From Paenibacillus thermotolerans (GTDB taxonomy: Bacteria; Bacillota; Bacilli; Paenibacillales; YIM-B00363), in the NCBI RefSeq assembly GCF_028745515.1, contig NZ_JAQZSG010000002.1:183321-247320 (forward strand): 64,000 nt of DNA, in the 5' to 3' direction. Below, in pieces: positions 14,841-24,189 of this stretch. The notes under the pieces are model-generated. The model was given only the letters and a program-made list of their open reading frames with translations, was not told where the DNA came from and did not search any database. Positions within the stretch are counted from its first letter, which is position 1. Each line of letters begins with the position of its first letter. The position numbers and the translations under genes were made by a program.

Positions 14841-17800
14841 ATGGATAACGTAACGAAATGGTCGTTTCGAAACAGGGCGGCAATCATTGTTTTTGTATTG
14901 ATGTCGCTCATCGTCGGCGTATTCAGCTATACGTCGCTGCCGATGGAGCTGATGCCCGAGGCTGACAATCCGGCCATTACGGTCACGGTCATCGGACCGG
15001 GTAGCGACGCAAAGACGATGGAACAGAAGGTGGCGGCTCCGATCGAAGCGGCCGTGTCCGCGGTAAAGGGCAAGAGCCAGGTGTTGTCCACCTCGGGGAA
15101 CGGCTTTGCAAGAATCGATATGATGTTCGAATCGAAGACGAATATGAAGGACGCGAAGGCGGAGGTGCAAGAGGCGGTCGGCGCCGTACAGCTTCCTCCG
15201 AACGTATCGAAGCCCTACGTGCTGCTTCTCAATACGTCGATGATCCCTGTCGTGCAGATGGCCGTCTCGTTTGAGGGCGGCTTGACGAAAGAAAACATGG
15301 AGCTCGCGGAAAAGAAGCTCGTTGCGGCGCTTCAAGATATCGACGGCGCCGGCGCCGTGCAGCTTTACGGCAAAACGACTCCGCAAGTACATATCGAAGC
15401 GGATCAGGCGAAGCTGGCGCAATATGGAATCCCGGCACAAGCGTTAATGGGCGCGCTGCAAGGCCGCAATGTGTCCGCTGCGGTTGCGCAGGGGACGATT
15501 GACGGCGAAAGCGGCAATGTGAACGTATCGGCTGAAATCGGCAATATCGATGAGCTTCGCGCGATTCCGGTCGTACCGGGCGTTAAGCTTGGCGATGTAG
15601 CGAATATCGAGGTCGTCACCGAAATGGAGAGCGTCTCCCGCATGGGCGGAAAAGACATTCTCGTCGTCAGCGTGACGAAGGCGGCGAACGCGAATGCGGT
15701 CGCAGTCGGCAATGCGGTGGAAGAGGCCGTCAACAAATTCAACGAACAACACAAAGATGCGAACGTGACGGTGTTCCTGAACACCTCTGAAAATATCGTA
15801 AGCTCGGTCAACGGCATGCTTCGCGAAGTATTGATGGGCGCGTTGTTCGCTACCGTCGTCATCCTGCTGTTTCTGCGGAACGTTCGGGCGACGCTGATTA
15901 CGGTCGTGTCCATTCCGCTCTCTCTGGGCATTACGCTGTATTTGCTTTATATGTCCGGCATTACGTTGAACATTATTACGCTCGGCGGCGTTGCGGTTGC
16001 CGTGGGCCGCTTGGTGGACGACAGCATCGTGGTCATCGAAAATATTTACCGCCGGCTGCAGAAGGAGCCGTTCTCCCGCGATATGATCATATCGGCGACG
16101 AAGGAGGTTTCCGGCGCCATCACGTCCTCGACGCTGACGACGGTAGCCGTGTTCCTTCCGATGGGCTTGCTCCGCGGCGGTTTGCAGGCGTTCCTGCTTC
16201 CGTTCGCATTGACGGTAACTTATTCGCTGCTCGCATCGTTGATCGTGGCGTTGACGGTCGTTCCGCTCATGAGCTCTTGGCTGCTTAAAAACACGACGAT
16301 GAAGGAGCATGAAGGCTCCAAACGCTTTAAAGCGTTCTTGAACTGGAATTTGCGCTTTAAGTTCGTGCCGCTGCTGATCGGTTTCGTGCTGCTGGTCGGC
16401 TCCGTGTCCGCTTACGTTGCGATGCCGAAAGGGGCGCTTGACACTTCCAGCACGGAATATGTAAAGGTACAAATGAATTACCCGAGCGACACGCCGGTTG
16501 ACGAGGTGTTGAAGAACGGCGAAGCGTTCGAAGCGTTCATTATGGCGCAGAAGGAAGCCGGTCATGTGCTTATGACGAACGGCAACAGCTCCGACGGAGC
16601 AAAGTGGGGCCAGGTCGTCTCCCCGACGCTGGTGGATTTTACGATCGTCATGAAAAAGGACGTCGACGCGGATGCGTTCATGGAGCGTCTGAAGGAGCAG
16701 AAAGCGAATTATCCGGAAGCGGATATCGCGGTTTCGCCGATGAGCATGATGGGAAGCGCCTCTACTGCCATTACGGTAGATATTAAAGGAGAAGATCTTG
16801 CGGCGCTTGGAGAGACGGCCGACAAAGTAATGGCTTCCATACGCGATATCGAGGGCGTTCAGAAAGTGTCGAGCAACCAAGAGGAAACGACGCCGGTTTA
16901 CACCTTCGAAGTGGATCCGACGGTTGCGAACGCGCAAGAAATTTCGATGCAGCTTCAAGGCATGCTGAACCCGATGCCGATCGGGACGATGAAGTATGAA
17001 GGCAGCGACATTCCGGTTATGCTTCAACCGCTTGTCGTTCCGCAATCCGAGAAGGACCTCGCCGGCCTCACGGTCATGACCGCGGGCGGACCGGTCCCGA
17101 TTGCGGACGTTGCGGAATTGAAGAAGACGGATGAAGCCAGCACGTTCTATCATCAGGAAGGCGAAAGCTATATCCGCATTTTCGCTCAGGCCGATCCGAA
17201 GGAAATATCGACTATTGGCCTCGAAGTGAATAAGAAGGTAGCCGAAATTACGGTTCCGGACGGTGTCGAAGTGAGCGTAGGCGGCGCCTCGGCGGACCAA
17301 ATGAGCGACTTCAACGATTTGTACATGACGATGGTAGTGGCGATCCTGCTCGTATACTTGATCATGGTCATTACGTTCAAATCGCTCCGCACTCCGGTCG
17401 CCATCATGCTCAGTCTGCCGCTGGCCGCCATCGGAGCGGTGGTCGGATTGATCGTAAGCGGCATTAACCCCGACTTTACGGCAATGTTCGGCGCATTGAT
17501 GCTGATCGGCGTCGTAGTAACGAACGCGATCGTATTGATCGATCGGGCGAAGCAGAACGAACATATCATGCCGATCCGCGAAGCGGTTGTGGAAGCGGCC
17601 GTGACCCGCGCAAGACCGATTCTCATGACGGCGATCGCTACGATCTGCGCCATGGCGCCGCTCTTATTCCACAAGACGGAAGGCGGCATCAACATCGTGT
17701 CTCAAAGCTTGGCGATTGTCGTCATCGGCGGACTTGCGGCGGCTACGGTATTGACGCTGGTGATCGTGCCTGTGTTCTACGAGATGCTGTACTTCAGACA

Positions 17801-17900
17801 GTCGAAGAAGCAGCGGAAGGCGGCTTTGGCGGGTGGCGGCGCATTTGCGGCTGCCGGCGGCGGCAAGACGTCGCCGAACCCGGCTTCGCCTGAAGCGTAA
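14841..17900 (+). CDS. swrC: RND-type efflux transporter (AcrB/SwrC family)
   Basis: A 1019-residue inner-membrane proton-driven pump of the AcrB/SwrC family. It has 12 predicted helices with two large extracytoplasmic loops, and the proton-relay motif GRLVDDSIVVIENIYRRL at about residue 390. The start MDNVTKWSFRNRAAIIVFVLM and late VVVTNAIVLIDRA are typical. In Bacillus, SwrC exports surfactin and other amphiphiles without an outer-membrane partner. It is a single-gene unit with its own promoter, candidate operator and strong terminator. Ends in a Gly/Ala-rich cytoplasmic tail. Confidence 0.93.
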   Translation: MDNVTKWSFRNRAAIIVFVLMSLIVGVFSYTSLPMELMPEADNPAITVTVIGPGSDAKTMEQKVAAPIEAAVSAVKGKSQVLSTSGNGFARIDMMFESKTNMKDAKAEVQEAVGAVQLPPNVSKPYVLLLNTSMIPVVQMAVSFEGGLTKENMELAEKKLVAALQDIDGAGAVQLYGKTTPQVHIEADQAKLAQYGIPAQALMGALQGRNVSAAVAQGTIDGESGNVNVSAEIGNIDELRAIPVVPGVKLGDVANIEVVTEMESVSRMGGKDILVVSVTKAANANAVAVGNAVEEAVNKFNEQHKDANVTVFLNTSENIVSSVNGMLREVLMGALFATVVILLFLRNVRATLITVVSIPLSLGITLYLLYMSGITLNIITLGGVAVAVGRLVDDSIVVIENIYRRLQKEPFSRDMIISATKEVSGAITSSTLTTVAVFLPMGLLRGGLQAFLLPFALTVTYSLLASLIVALTVVPLMSSWLLKNTTMKEHEGSKRFKAFLNWNLRFKFVPLLIGFVLLVGSVSAYVAMPKGALDTSSTEYVKVQMNYPSDTPVDEVLKNGEAFEAFIMAQKEAGHVLMTNGNSSDGAKWGQVVSPTLVDFTIVMKKDVDADAFMERLKEQKANYPEADIAVSPMSMMGSASTAITVDIKGEDLAALGETADKVMASIRDIEGVQKVSSNQEETTPVYTFEVDPTVANAQEISMQLQGMLNPMPIGTMKYEGSDIPVMLQPLVVPQSEKDLAGLTVMTAGGPVPIADVAELKKTDEASTFYHQEGESYIRIFAQADPKEISTIGLEVNKKVAEITVPDGVEVSVGGASADQMSDFNDLYMTMVVAILLVYLIMVITFKSLRTPVAIMLSLPLAAIGAVVGLIVSGINPDFTAMFGALMLIGVVVTNAIVLIDRAKQNEHIMPIREAVVEAAVTRARPILMTAIATICAMAPLLFHKTEGGINIVSQSLAIVVIGGLAAATVLTLVIVPVFYEMLYFRQSKKQRKAALAGGGAFAAAGGGKTSPNPASPEA

Positions 17901-17914
17901 TCGAGCGGGCCGAG

Positions 17915-17944
17915 CTTCTGAGTGAAGGGGATAACGGTACAAAG
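17915..17944 (+). repeat. Dispersed motif family B, copy 1
   Basis: CTTCTGAGTGAAGGGGATAA then CGGTACAAAG. Aligns with five other copies around 28.9, 29.3, 30.8 and 42.1 kb; this copy has no minisatellite beside it. Confidence 0.6.
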
Positions 17945-17974
17945 AACTCGCAACCACAGCCTGTCTCAAGGGGT

Positions 17975-18013
17975 AAAAAATGCGGCGGCCGATTACGGCC
18001 GCCGCATTTTTTT
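17975..18013. terminator. Bidirectional terminator
   Basis: AAATGCGGCGGCCG / CGGCCGCCGCATTT stem flanked by A and T runs; between the pump gene and the converging membrane-protein gene. Confidence 0.9.
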
Positions 18014-18022
18014 GTATTCGAT

Positions 18023-18634
18023 TTACACGGACAATGTCGGATTTGGCGCAGCGTAGCTTTGTGCGGACTTCAACTGCTCGTAGAAAGCGGCAAGGGAGGC
18101 TTGCATGTAAGGCATAAGCCACAAATAGCCGATACCGAGAGTAACGATGCAAAGGAGCGCCCAGCCGATAAAGCTCAGGTACAGCATGAACAGCTTGCCT
18201 TTGTAGCCCTTCATCATTAGCTTGCTCTGATTGATGGCTTCCATTGCGCCGATCCCCGGGTTATCGATCATAATGAAGTAGGCCATGGAATACCGGAATG
18301 CCGCGATAATGCCGGGAATGATGAGGAGCAAGCTCCATAAAGCGGTGAAGATAGCCATCAGCAAGTAAAGAACCAGCGTCGCGCCGAACTTTTGGAATCC
18401 CGAGAACAAGACGCCCAGCTCCGGCTGTTGGCCGCGGGTTTGCTGCAGAAAGAACGAATAAAGACCGTAAGAGAAGGCGCCTGAAAGCAGCAGCGCGGCA
18501 ATGGCGCCGACGATCGGGATGTAGCCGAGTACACCCATGATGACGGCGTACAGGAAGCATACCAGGATCGAAATGCCCCAGAACCCTTTCAAATTTGCCC
18601 GCGCAATCGCACGAATCTCCGAATTGCTTACCAT
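18023..18634 (-). CDS. DUF975-type integral membrane protein
   Basis: A 203-residue protein with about five or six membrane helices. The N-terminal ARANLKGFWG and the later PGIIAAFRYSMAYFIMIDNPGIGAMEAINQSKLMMKGYKGKLF are the DUF975 signature, shared by many Firmicute membrane proteins of unknown function. Start at 18634 (MVSNSEIRA) behind AAAAAGGAG; an upstream in-frame ATG at 18658 (MNKKEID) would place that site inside the gene. Standalone. Confidence 0.82.
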   Translation of the reverse strand: MVSNSEIRAIARANLKGFWGISILVCFLYAVIMGVLGYIPIVGAIAALLLSGAFSYGLYSFFLQQTRGQQPELGVLFSGFQKFGATLVLYLLMAIFTALWSLLLIIPGIIAAFRYSMAYFIMIDNPGIGAMEAINQSKLMMKGYKGKLFMLYLSFIGWALLCIVTLGIGYLWLMPYMQASLAAFYEQLKSAQSYAAPNPTLSV

Positions 18635-18779
18635 TAATCGATCAATCTCCTTTTTGTTCATTTGGTTAATCAAATGTCGTGCATCATTTTAACACCGTTA
18701 AGTTGCTTTGAGAAGATAAAATTTAGTAAAGGTCATCCTACCCAAATAAATACCTCGATGAAGTTGGAAATATGAGCAC

Positions 18780-18808
18780 TTGTCAAAAAAAAGATGTTGC
18801 ATTATACT
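18780..18808 (+). promoter_or_regulatory. Sigma-A promoter of thiYXZ
   Basis: TTGTCA, 17-bp spacer, TATACT, about 30 bp ahead of the TPP riboswitch. Confidence 0.75.
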
Positions 18809-18835
18809 CAGGCAAGACAAGATAACCGCATAAAC

Positions 18836-18922
18836 CAACGGGAGCTGAATGAAGTTCGGCTGAGATAGGAACCGTATGTTCCTGACCGGATCTGATCTGG
18901 GTAATGCCAGCGTAGACACGAC
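18836..18922 (+). ncRNA. TPP riboswitch (THI element)
   Basis: Contains the conserved blocks GGCTGAGA (18858-18865 region) and CTGATCTGGGTAATGCCAGC with GCGTAG, in the order and spacing of the thiamine-pyrophosphate aptamer. It is followed by a terminator at 18997-19023 and the thiYXZ genes, so TPP binding should favour termination and shut off precursor uptake. Confidence 0.95.
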
Positions 18923-18996
18923 GATTATGCCGTATTGGCGCAAACAATGCTTTCTGTGCCAACTTTTATTATAACGTGATCTTCAGCTATCGGCGG

Positions 18997-19023
18997 ACGC
19001 TCCCGGATTCGGGGGCGTTTTTT
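18997..19023 (+). terminator. Riboswitch expression-platform terminator
   Basis: ACGCTCCCG-gatt-CGGGGGCGT stem followed by six T, located between the TPP aptamer and thiY. Confidence 0.85.
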
Positions 19024-19060
19024 GTGCGGAAATACTAGGAAACAGAGGGAGAGAATCATC

Positions 19061-20062
19061 ATGGCAATGGCAAAACGTTGGGGTGTTGTCGGAATCATTT
19101 TGTGCTTGGCGTTATCGGTGTTGGCGGGCTGCGGCAAGGACCGGGCGGGTGCTGACGACGGAAAGCTTGAGAAGGTGCAGGTCGTACTGGATTGGACGCC
19201 GAATACGAACCATACGGGTTTATATGCCGCAAAGGAATTGGGTTATTTTAAAGAGGAAGGGCTCGATGTTGACATTATTTTGCCGGGCGAGAGCGGCGCG
19301 GATGCGGTAGTAGCGTCGGGCGAGGTGCAGTTCGGCGTCAGCAATCAGGAGAGCGTGACGCAGGCGAGAGTGAACGGCGTTCCGCTCGTATCGATCGCCG
19401 CCCTCATTCAGCATAACACCTCCGGCTTCGCTTCGCCGGCAGATCACGGAATCAAAACGCCGAAAGATTTCGAAGGAAAAACGTACGGCGGCTGGGGCTC
19501 GCCGGTAGAGAGCGCGATGATCGAATCCTTGATGAAAGAGACGAACGCGGACTTCTCGAAGGTAACGGTCGCGAGCATCGGCAATGCCGATTTCTTTACC
19601 GCGATGAACCAGAACATCGACTTCGCTTGGATTTTCTACGGCTGGACGGGTGTCGAAGCGGAGCTGCGGAACGAGCCGCTGAACATGGTTTGGTTGACGG
19701 ATTACTCCGATAAGCTGGACTATTACACGCCGGTCCTTGCGACGAACGAGAAGCTGATCTCCCAAAAACCGGAGCTCGTGAAGAAGTTTCTGAAGGCGGT
19801 ATCCCGCGGCTATCAATATGCGATCGAAAATCCGGAGGAAGCGGCGGATTTGCTGGTGAAGGCGGTGCCGGAGCTGAATAAGGAGCTCGTTGCCGCGAGC
19901 CAGAAGTGGTTAAGCCCGAAATATATCGACGATGCGCCGCGCTGGGGCGAACAGAAGACGGAGGTGTGGGAAAACTACGCCGGGTGGATGAAGGAGCACG
20001 GTTTGCTCGATGGGGAATTTAAAGCGGAGGACGCGTTTACGAACGAGTTTTTGCCGCAATAA
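19061..20062 (+). CDS. thiY: Thiamine-precursor ABC transporter, substrate-binding lipoprotein ThiY
   Basis: A 333-residue solute-binding protein of the NMT1/ThiY family. The lipobox LAGC places Cys24 as the anchored residue. The mature domain opens with VVLDWTPNTNHTGLYAAKELGYF.. and includes EGLDVDIILPGESGADAVVASGEVQFGVSNQ, typical of binders of formylaminopyrimidine or hydroxymethylpyrimidine. First gene of thiYXZ behind a TPP riboswitch, which fixes the role as pyrimidine-precursor uptake. Start at 19061 after GAGGGAGAG. Confidence 0.93.
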   Translation: MAMAKRWGVVGIILCLALSVLAGCGKDRAGADDGKLEKVQVVLDWTPNTNHTGLYAAKELGYFKEEGLDVDIILPGESGADAVVASGEVQFGVSNQESVTQARVNGVPLVSIAALIQHNTSGFASPADHGIKTPKDFEGKTYGGWGSPVESAMIESLMKETNADFSKVTVASIGNADFFTAMNQNIDFAWIFYGWTGVEAELRNEPLNMVWLTDYSDKLDYYTPVLATNEKLISQKPELVKKFLKAVSRGYQYAIENPEEAADLLVKAVPELNKELVAASQKWLSPKYIDDAPRWGEQKTEVWENYAGWMKEHGLLDGEFKAEDAFTNEFLPQ

Positions 20063-20090
20063 CGCCGAACTGGAAGGAGCGGTCCCGTTC

Positions 20091-20855
20091 ATGGAACGAA
20101 TGAAACGAATTTCAAGCTGGTGGCCGCCGGTCGTGACGGTGCTGTTGTTTCTCATTCTTTGGCAAGGAGCGGTATGGCTATGGAGCATACCGAAATATAT
20201 ACTTCCGGGTCCGGCAGCCATCGCGGACGCTGCCGCCCGGGAGGCTCCGATTATTTTGCGGCATGCGGGCTCAACGCTCGGCATCGCCGTGGTCGGACTA
20301 TTGATCGGGAGCGCAGTGGGCATGCTGGCGGCAACCTTGCTGCATTTTTCCTCACTCGCCAAGTCCGGCCTGTGGCCGCTGCTTATTTTAACCCAGAACG
20401 TGCCGATCGTCGTGCTTGCGCCGATTCTTGTTTCCTGGTTCGGGTTCGGCGTCCTTCCGAAGCTTATTTTGTTGACGATCGTTTGCTTTTTTCCGGTCGC
20501 CATTGCAATGATGGACGGGCTGCTGTCGGCCGACCGGACGATGCGCAATTACATGCTGATGGCGGGGGCCGACCGCCGCCAAATGTTTTTCAAGCTGGAG
20601 CTTCCGTGGGCGGTGCCGTCGTTGTTTTCCGGTTTGAAAATATCGGCCGCTTACAGCGTTCTCTCTTCCGTATTTGCGGAATGGGTCGGCTCCAAGAGCG
20701 GCATCGGCTATTATTTACAGCTGAAAAAAGCGGGCTTTCAAGTGGACGGCATGTTCGCGGCGGTTTTCGTCATTGTCGGGCTGAGCATTTTGCTGTATGG
20801 GCTGATGGTGCTGCTGGAGCGATCGTTGACCGGGTGGCGCCGCAATCGGACGTAG
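20091..20855 (+). CDS. thiX: Thiamine-precursor ABC transporter, permease ThiX
   Basis: A 254-residue permease with about six membrane helices and the EAA-like cytoplasmic loop (MLMAGADRRQMFFKLELPWAVPSLFSGLKISAAYS) that contacts the ATPase. It forms the channel of the thiYXZ importer. Start at 20091 behind AAGGAG with 11-nt spacing; ATG at 20100 is possible. It lies 28 bp after thiY and 15 bp before thiZ. Confidence 0.92.
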   Translation: MERMKRISSWWPPVVTVLLFLILWQGAVWLWSIPKYILPGPAAIADAAAREAPIILRHAGSTLGIAVVGLLIGSAVGMLAATLLHFSSLAKSGLWPLLILTQNVPIVVLAPILVSWFGFGVLPKLILLTIVCFFPVAIAMMDGLLSADRTMRNYMLMAGADRRQMFFKLELPWAVPSLFSGLKISAAYSVLSSVFAEWVGSKSGIGYYLQLKKAGFQVDGMFAAVFVIVGLSILLYGLMVLLERSLTGWRRNRT

Positions 20856-20870
20856 GGGGAGGGCTGAACC

Positions 20871-21665
20871 GTGTCGTTGAAACATACAATAGAAACGAAT
20901 CCCGCCGGGAAGTCCGTGAAATTGGAGCTTCGGTCCGTCGGGAAAACGTATGCGATCGGCAAAGGAACTGTACAGGTGCTTAAAGATGTTTCGCTTACGG
21001 TAGCGGAGGGGGAGTTCGTATCCATCGTCGGGCCGTCCGGAAGCGGGAAAAGCACCTTGTTCCATATGATCGGCGGGCTGACGGAGCCTTCAGAGGGCGA
21101 CATCGTGCTGGACGGCAGACGGACGAACGGGGAGCGCGGACTGATCAGCTACATGCCGCAGCACGACAGCCTGCTTCCCTGGAGGACGATTCTCGACAAC
21201 GTCATCCTGTCGCAGGAGCTTGCCGGCATCCCTAAGGCGCGGGCGAAGGAGCAGGCGGAGAAATCGCTCGAACGCGTCGGCTTGAAAGGGTACGAGCGCG
21301 CGTATCCTCACCAGCTGTCCGGCGGAATGAAGCAGCGCGCTTCTTTTCTGAGGGCGCTGCTCAGTCCGAGGGAGCTGATGTGCTTGGATGAGCCGTTCGG
21401 CGCGCTGGACGCGTTGACTCGGATGGACATGCAGCAGTGGCTTCTCCGCATATGGGAGGACACGCGCCGATCGGTGCTGTTTGTAACCCACAGCATAGAA
21501 GAGGCGCTGCTCCTTTCCGATCGCGTGTACGTGCTGACGGGCAAACCGGCGTCGGTGTCCGAGGCAATCGTCGTGCCGTTCGGCCGTCCGCGCGATGAGT
21601 CGATCACCTCGCAAAGCGAGTTTTTGGAGCTGAAGCGGCGAATTTACGGTTCGCTGCGTTTGTAA
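20871..21665 (+). CDS. thiZ: Thiamine-precursor ABC transporter, ATP-binding ThiZ
   Basis: A 264-residue ABC ATPase of the nitrate/taurine/pyrimidine subfamily. Walker A GPSGSGKST (residues 54-62), Q-loop YMPQHD, signature LSGGMKQR, Walker B LMCLDEP and the H-loop VTHSIEEALLLSDRV are all intact. It powers the thiYXZ importer. GTG start after GGGGGAGGG. No clear terminator follows before the tRNA promoter. Confidence 0.93.
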   Translation: MSLKHTIETNPAGKSVKLELRSVGKTYAIGKGTVQVLKDVSLTVAEGEFVSIVGPSGSGKSTLFHMIGGLTEPSEGDIVLDGRRTNGERGLISYMPQHDSLLPWRTILDNVILSQELAGIPKARAKEQAEKSLERVGLKGYERAYPHQLSGGMKQRASFLRALLSPRELMCLDEPFGALDALTRMDMQQWLLRIWEDTRRSVLFVTHSIEEALLLSDRVYVLTGKPASVSEAIVVPFGRPRDESITSQSEFLELKRRIYGSLRL

Positions 21666-21759
21666 ATAAGTTGGCAGCCGGGGCTTAGATTATGTACCGA
21701 AAGCTCCGGCAAAGCGCAAGAAATCATGCGAATGGGTAATATTACCTGTAATGAAACTA

Positions 21760-21788
21760 TTGACGGCGAGTGCGGAAAGCAATATAAT
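21760..21788 (+). promoter_or_regulatory. Sigma-A promoter of tRNA-Thr
   Basis: TTGACG, 17-bp spacer, TATAAT, 23 bp before the tRNA. Confidence 0.85.
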
Positions 21789-21811
21789 GAACATCGTTGA
21801 CTTCAAATTTT

Positions 21812-21884
<73 letters not shown>

Positions 21885-21892
21885 TCGTAAAG

Positions 21893-21930
21893 AAAGCGCG
21901 GTTTCCGGAATCCGGAAACCGCGCTTTTTT
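21893..21930. terminator. Bidirectional terminator after tRNA-Thr
   Basis: AAGCGCGGTTTCCGG / CCGGAAACCGCGCTT stem with six T; also serves the converging gene at 21947-22210. Confidence 0.92.
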
Positions 21931-21946
21931 CGTTTAGAACCGCTTA

Positions 21947-22210
21947 TTACTGGTTATTGTTTTGAGCTTCTTCCTCGTTGTTGTTTGCGTTGGCGTTTGT
22001 GTTAGCGTTGGTGAGATTGCCAGCGCCTTCGCCCGCCTGATTGCCCAGCGCTCCGCCAGCCAATCCGCCTACTACGGTCCCGACAGGTCCGAATGCGGAA
22101 CCGACAACGGCTCCGGCAACGCCGCCTCCTACCGTTCCAACCGCTTCTCCGGCATTGTTGGTCATATTGTTGCCGGCATTGTTTTGATTCCGTTTGTTAT
22201 TTTCAGCCAT
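21947..22210 (-). CDS. Glycine-zipper, Asn-rich small protein (87 aa)
   Basis: An 87-residue protein with Asn-rich ends and a central glycine-zipper segment (GTVGGGVAGAVVGSAFGPVG.. then GGLAGGALGNQAGEGAGN) likely to insert in a membrane or pack as tight helices. Start at 22210 with GAGGAG at 8-nt spacing. No known function; such proteins are often stress- or spore-related in this group, an inference only. Confidence 0.7.
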   Translation of the reverse strand: MAENNKRNQNNAGNNMTNNAGEAVGTVGGGVAGAVVGSAFGPVGTVVGGLAGGALGNQAGEGAGNLTNANTNANANNNEEEAQNNNQ

Positions 22211-22321
22211 TGAATTCACTCCTCATTTGATTTAGGACCTGTTGCCGATTGCGCGCCCCTAAGTCCCGGAACATAGTTTGCTCCATCCGGATGGATTGAA
22301 TTCTAATGAAAACAACAAAGT

Positions 22322-22522
22322 TTAATCATTGGCCGATTTTTCGTCTTCCTCAAGCACATCGTACTTGTTGATGTGATTGGTTATCGCTGCAACCGCTTCA
22401 AGATCGGGATTGGCCTCCATGGCGGATGAAGAGATGTTTGATGGAACGGTTTTTACTTCGTCTTCCGTTTTGTCGAGAAAATTTTGCTGATCCGCTTTTA
22501 TTGCATCAATCCGATTGCTCAT
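22322..22522 (-). CDS. Hypothetical acidic protein (66 aa)
   Basis: A 66-residue acidic soluble protein beginning MSNRIDAIKADQQNFLDKTE. GAGAGG lies about 13 nt before the ATG. No motif or family recognised. It sits alone between the glycine-zipper gene and the HAD phosphatase on the same strand. Confidence 0.55.
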   Translation of the reverse strand: MSNRIDAIKADQQNFLDKTEDEVKTVPSNISSSAMEANPDLEAVAAITNHINKYDVLEEDEKSAND

Positions 22523-22603
22523 CTTTACTAATCATCCTCTCTGACCGCATAGCTCGTTTTTTTTCGTTAGTAGCATTCTTCATATGGAGGATGATTATCC
22601 GTG

Positions 22604-23254
22604 TTACGCAAGGCGATGCAGCATTTCCTCGAGAGTGTGCTCGGACATGGAAGAAATACGCAAATCGTACCGTTCAAAATACAGCGCTTCCGTCATCGGG
22701 TTCGGCACAATAACGATTTTGAGTCCGGCTGCGGCTGCGGATTTCGCGCCGTTGGCGGAATCCTCAAAGGCGACGGCTTCCCCGGGAGCGACACCCAATC
22801 GGGCAACTGCGAGAGAATACAGCTCGGGATCCGGCTTCACTTTTGCCACATCATCCTTGGTGCAAAGCGTTTCGAAATAATGCAGCAAGCCGTGCGACTG
22901 CAAAAACGGTTCCACCCAAGCTTTCGGTGAGCTGGTTGCCAGCGCGATGCGGAGCCCAAGCCGTTTCGCATCGCGAAGGCACTCCTCGACGCCTTCGCGC
23001 AGCGGGAGCGCGGCGGTCTTTGCTTTATGTCTTGCCAGAGCTCTCTCTTGGATGTCTTTAAGCAACCGGTCCGTACCCATCTGACGGGTAATGTAACGGA
23101 ACAGCGAATCGTCGTACGTTCCGATGCCTTCCGCAAACACCTCAAGCGGCAGGTCGATGCCGTGCTCCGCCAGCACCTCGCGAAACGAATCGTACCAGAC
23201 CGTCTCCGTATCGAGAATCGTGCCGTCAAAGTCAAAAATAACCGCTTTAATCAT
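22604..23254 (-). CDS. HAD-family hydrolase (YhcW / beta-phosphoglucomutase-like)
   Basis: A 216-residue HAD subfamily IA phosphatase. Motif I is FDFDGTILDTE, motif II ATSSP, motif III KPDPELY with the lysine, and motif IV FEDSANG; the helical cap lies between motifs I and II. It should remove phosphate from a small metabolite in the cytoplasm. Start at 23254 behind GGGAG with 9-nt spacing. YhcW is the nearest Bacillus relative by eye; substrate unknown. Confidence 0.9.
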   Translation of the reverse strand: MIKAVIFDFDGTILDTETVWYDSFREVLAEHGIDLPLEVFAEGIGTYDDSLFRYITRQMGTDRLLKDIQERALARHKAKTAALPLREGVEECLRDAKRLGLRIALATSSPKAWVEPFLQSHGLLHYFETLCTKDDVAKVKPDPELYSLAVARLGVAPGEAVAFEDSANGAKSAAAAGLKIVIVPNPMTEALYFERYDLRISSMSEHTLEEMLHRLA

Positions 23255-23366
23255 TCGCAACCACTCCCGTTGTTCTCTTTTTCTTTTTAGTACATAATCA
23301 AAACAAGCGTATACCGCATTTTATCATATATTGCTTGTGTAACAGAGAGAAAAAGGGGAGAGGCCC

Positions 23367-23507
23367 GTGACATTGTCGCGTGCGGAAGAAAGAAACCAAA
23401 TTCGTTTGAACCGTCGGCAAAAAATCAAAAAAGTGTTTTCCGTCGCAGGCTGGACGCTCGGAACAGGAGCGCTGATCGTTTGGCTGTGGCATTGGACGGG
23501 AGGGTAA
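23367..23507 (+). CDS. Small basic membrane protein (46 aa) upstream of ung
   Basis: A 46-residue frame from a GTG preceded by GGGGAG. The N-terminal half is highly basic (RAEERNQIRLNRRQKIKKV) and the C-terminal half is one hydrophobic helix (GWTLGTGALIVWLWHW). The stop lies 4 nt before the ung start, so the two are probably translated from one message. No family recognised; the positive-inside pattern suggests a cytoplasmic N-terminus. Confidence 0.6.
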   Translation: MTLSRAEERNQIRLNRRQKIKKVFSVAGWTLGTGALIVWLWHWTGG

Positions 23508-23511
23508 GCTT

Positions 23512-24189
23512 GTGCTTTGCCTTGGAAACGATTGGGATGAATTGTTGTCGGAGGAGTTTACAAAGCCGTATTTCTTGAAGCTCGTCGATTTTCTGGAGGA
23601 GGAGTACCGAAGAAGTACCGTTTATCCCGAGCAGTCTCAGCTATACGCGTCTTTGCGCATGACCCCGTTTAGGGAAGTTAAAGCGGTAATTTTGGGGCAG
23701 GATCCGTATCACGGTCCCGGTCAGGCGCATGGGCTAAGCTTCTCGGTCAGGCCGGGCGTCGCCGTTCCCCGGTCGCTCCGCAATATATTCAAAGAGCTGC
23801 ATTCGGACCTGGGAGTTGCGATTCCCGCGCACGGCAATTTGGAAGCGTGGGCGAAACAGGGCGTTCTGCTGCTGAATACGGTGTTAACGGTGCGGGACGG
23901 AGAAGCGGGCTCGCACCGGGGCCGCGGTTGGGAGACGTTCACCGACGGCATCATCGAACGATTGAACGCCCGGCCTGCTCCGCTTGCGTTCATACTCTGG
24001 GGGGCGCATGCGGGAGAGAAACGGGCGCTCATCGACGAGTCGCGCCATCTTGTCATCGCCTCCGCGCATCCGAGTCCGTTGTCGGCCCGAAGAGGCTTTT
24101 TCGGCAGCCGTCCTTTTTCCAGAACGAACGAGTGGCTTGTAGCTTCGGGCATGCAAGAAATCGATTGGGGCATACCCGAAACCGATTAA
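23512..24189 (+). CDS. ung: Uracil-DNA glycosylase, family 1
   Basis: A 225-residue family 1 uracil-DNA glycosylase that starts base-excision repair by removing uracil. The water-activating loop GQDPYHGP is at residues 62-69 with the catalytic aspartate at 64, and the DNA-intercalation loop HPSPLSARRGFFGSRPFS is near the C-terminus. GTG start behind GGAGGG. Its stop overlaps that of the converging radical SAM gene by 4 bp. Confidence 0.97.
   Translation: MLCLGNDWDELLSEEFTKPYFLKLVDFLEEEYRRSTVYPEQSQLYASLRMTPFREVKAVILGQDPYHGPGQAHGLSFSVRPGVAVPRSLRNIFKELHSDLGVAIPAHGNLEAWAKQGVLLLNTVLTVRDGEAGSHRGRGWETFTDGIIERLNARPAPLAFILWGAHAGEKRALIDESRHLVIASAHPSPLSARRGFFGSRPFSRTNEWLVASGMQEIDWGIPETD

Noticed and set aside
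15444..17564. Long minus-strand open frame of 706 codons
   Set aside because: It is antisense to the RND pump, whose frame has clear family motifs; the antisense product is His/Arg-rich with no recognisable domain.
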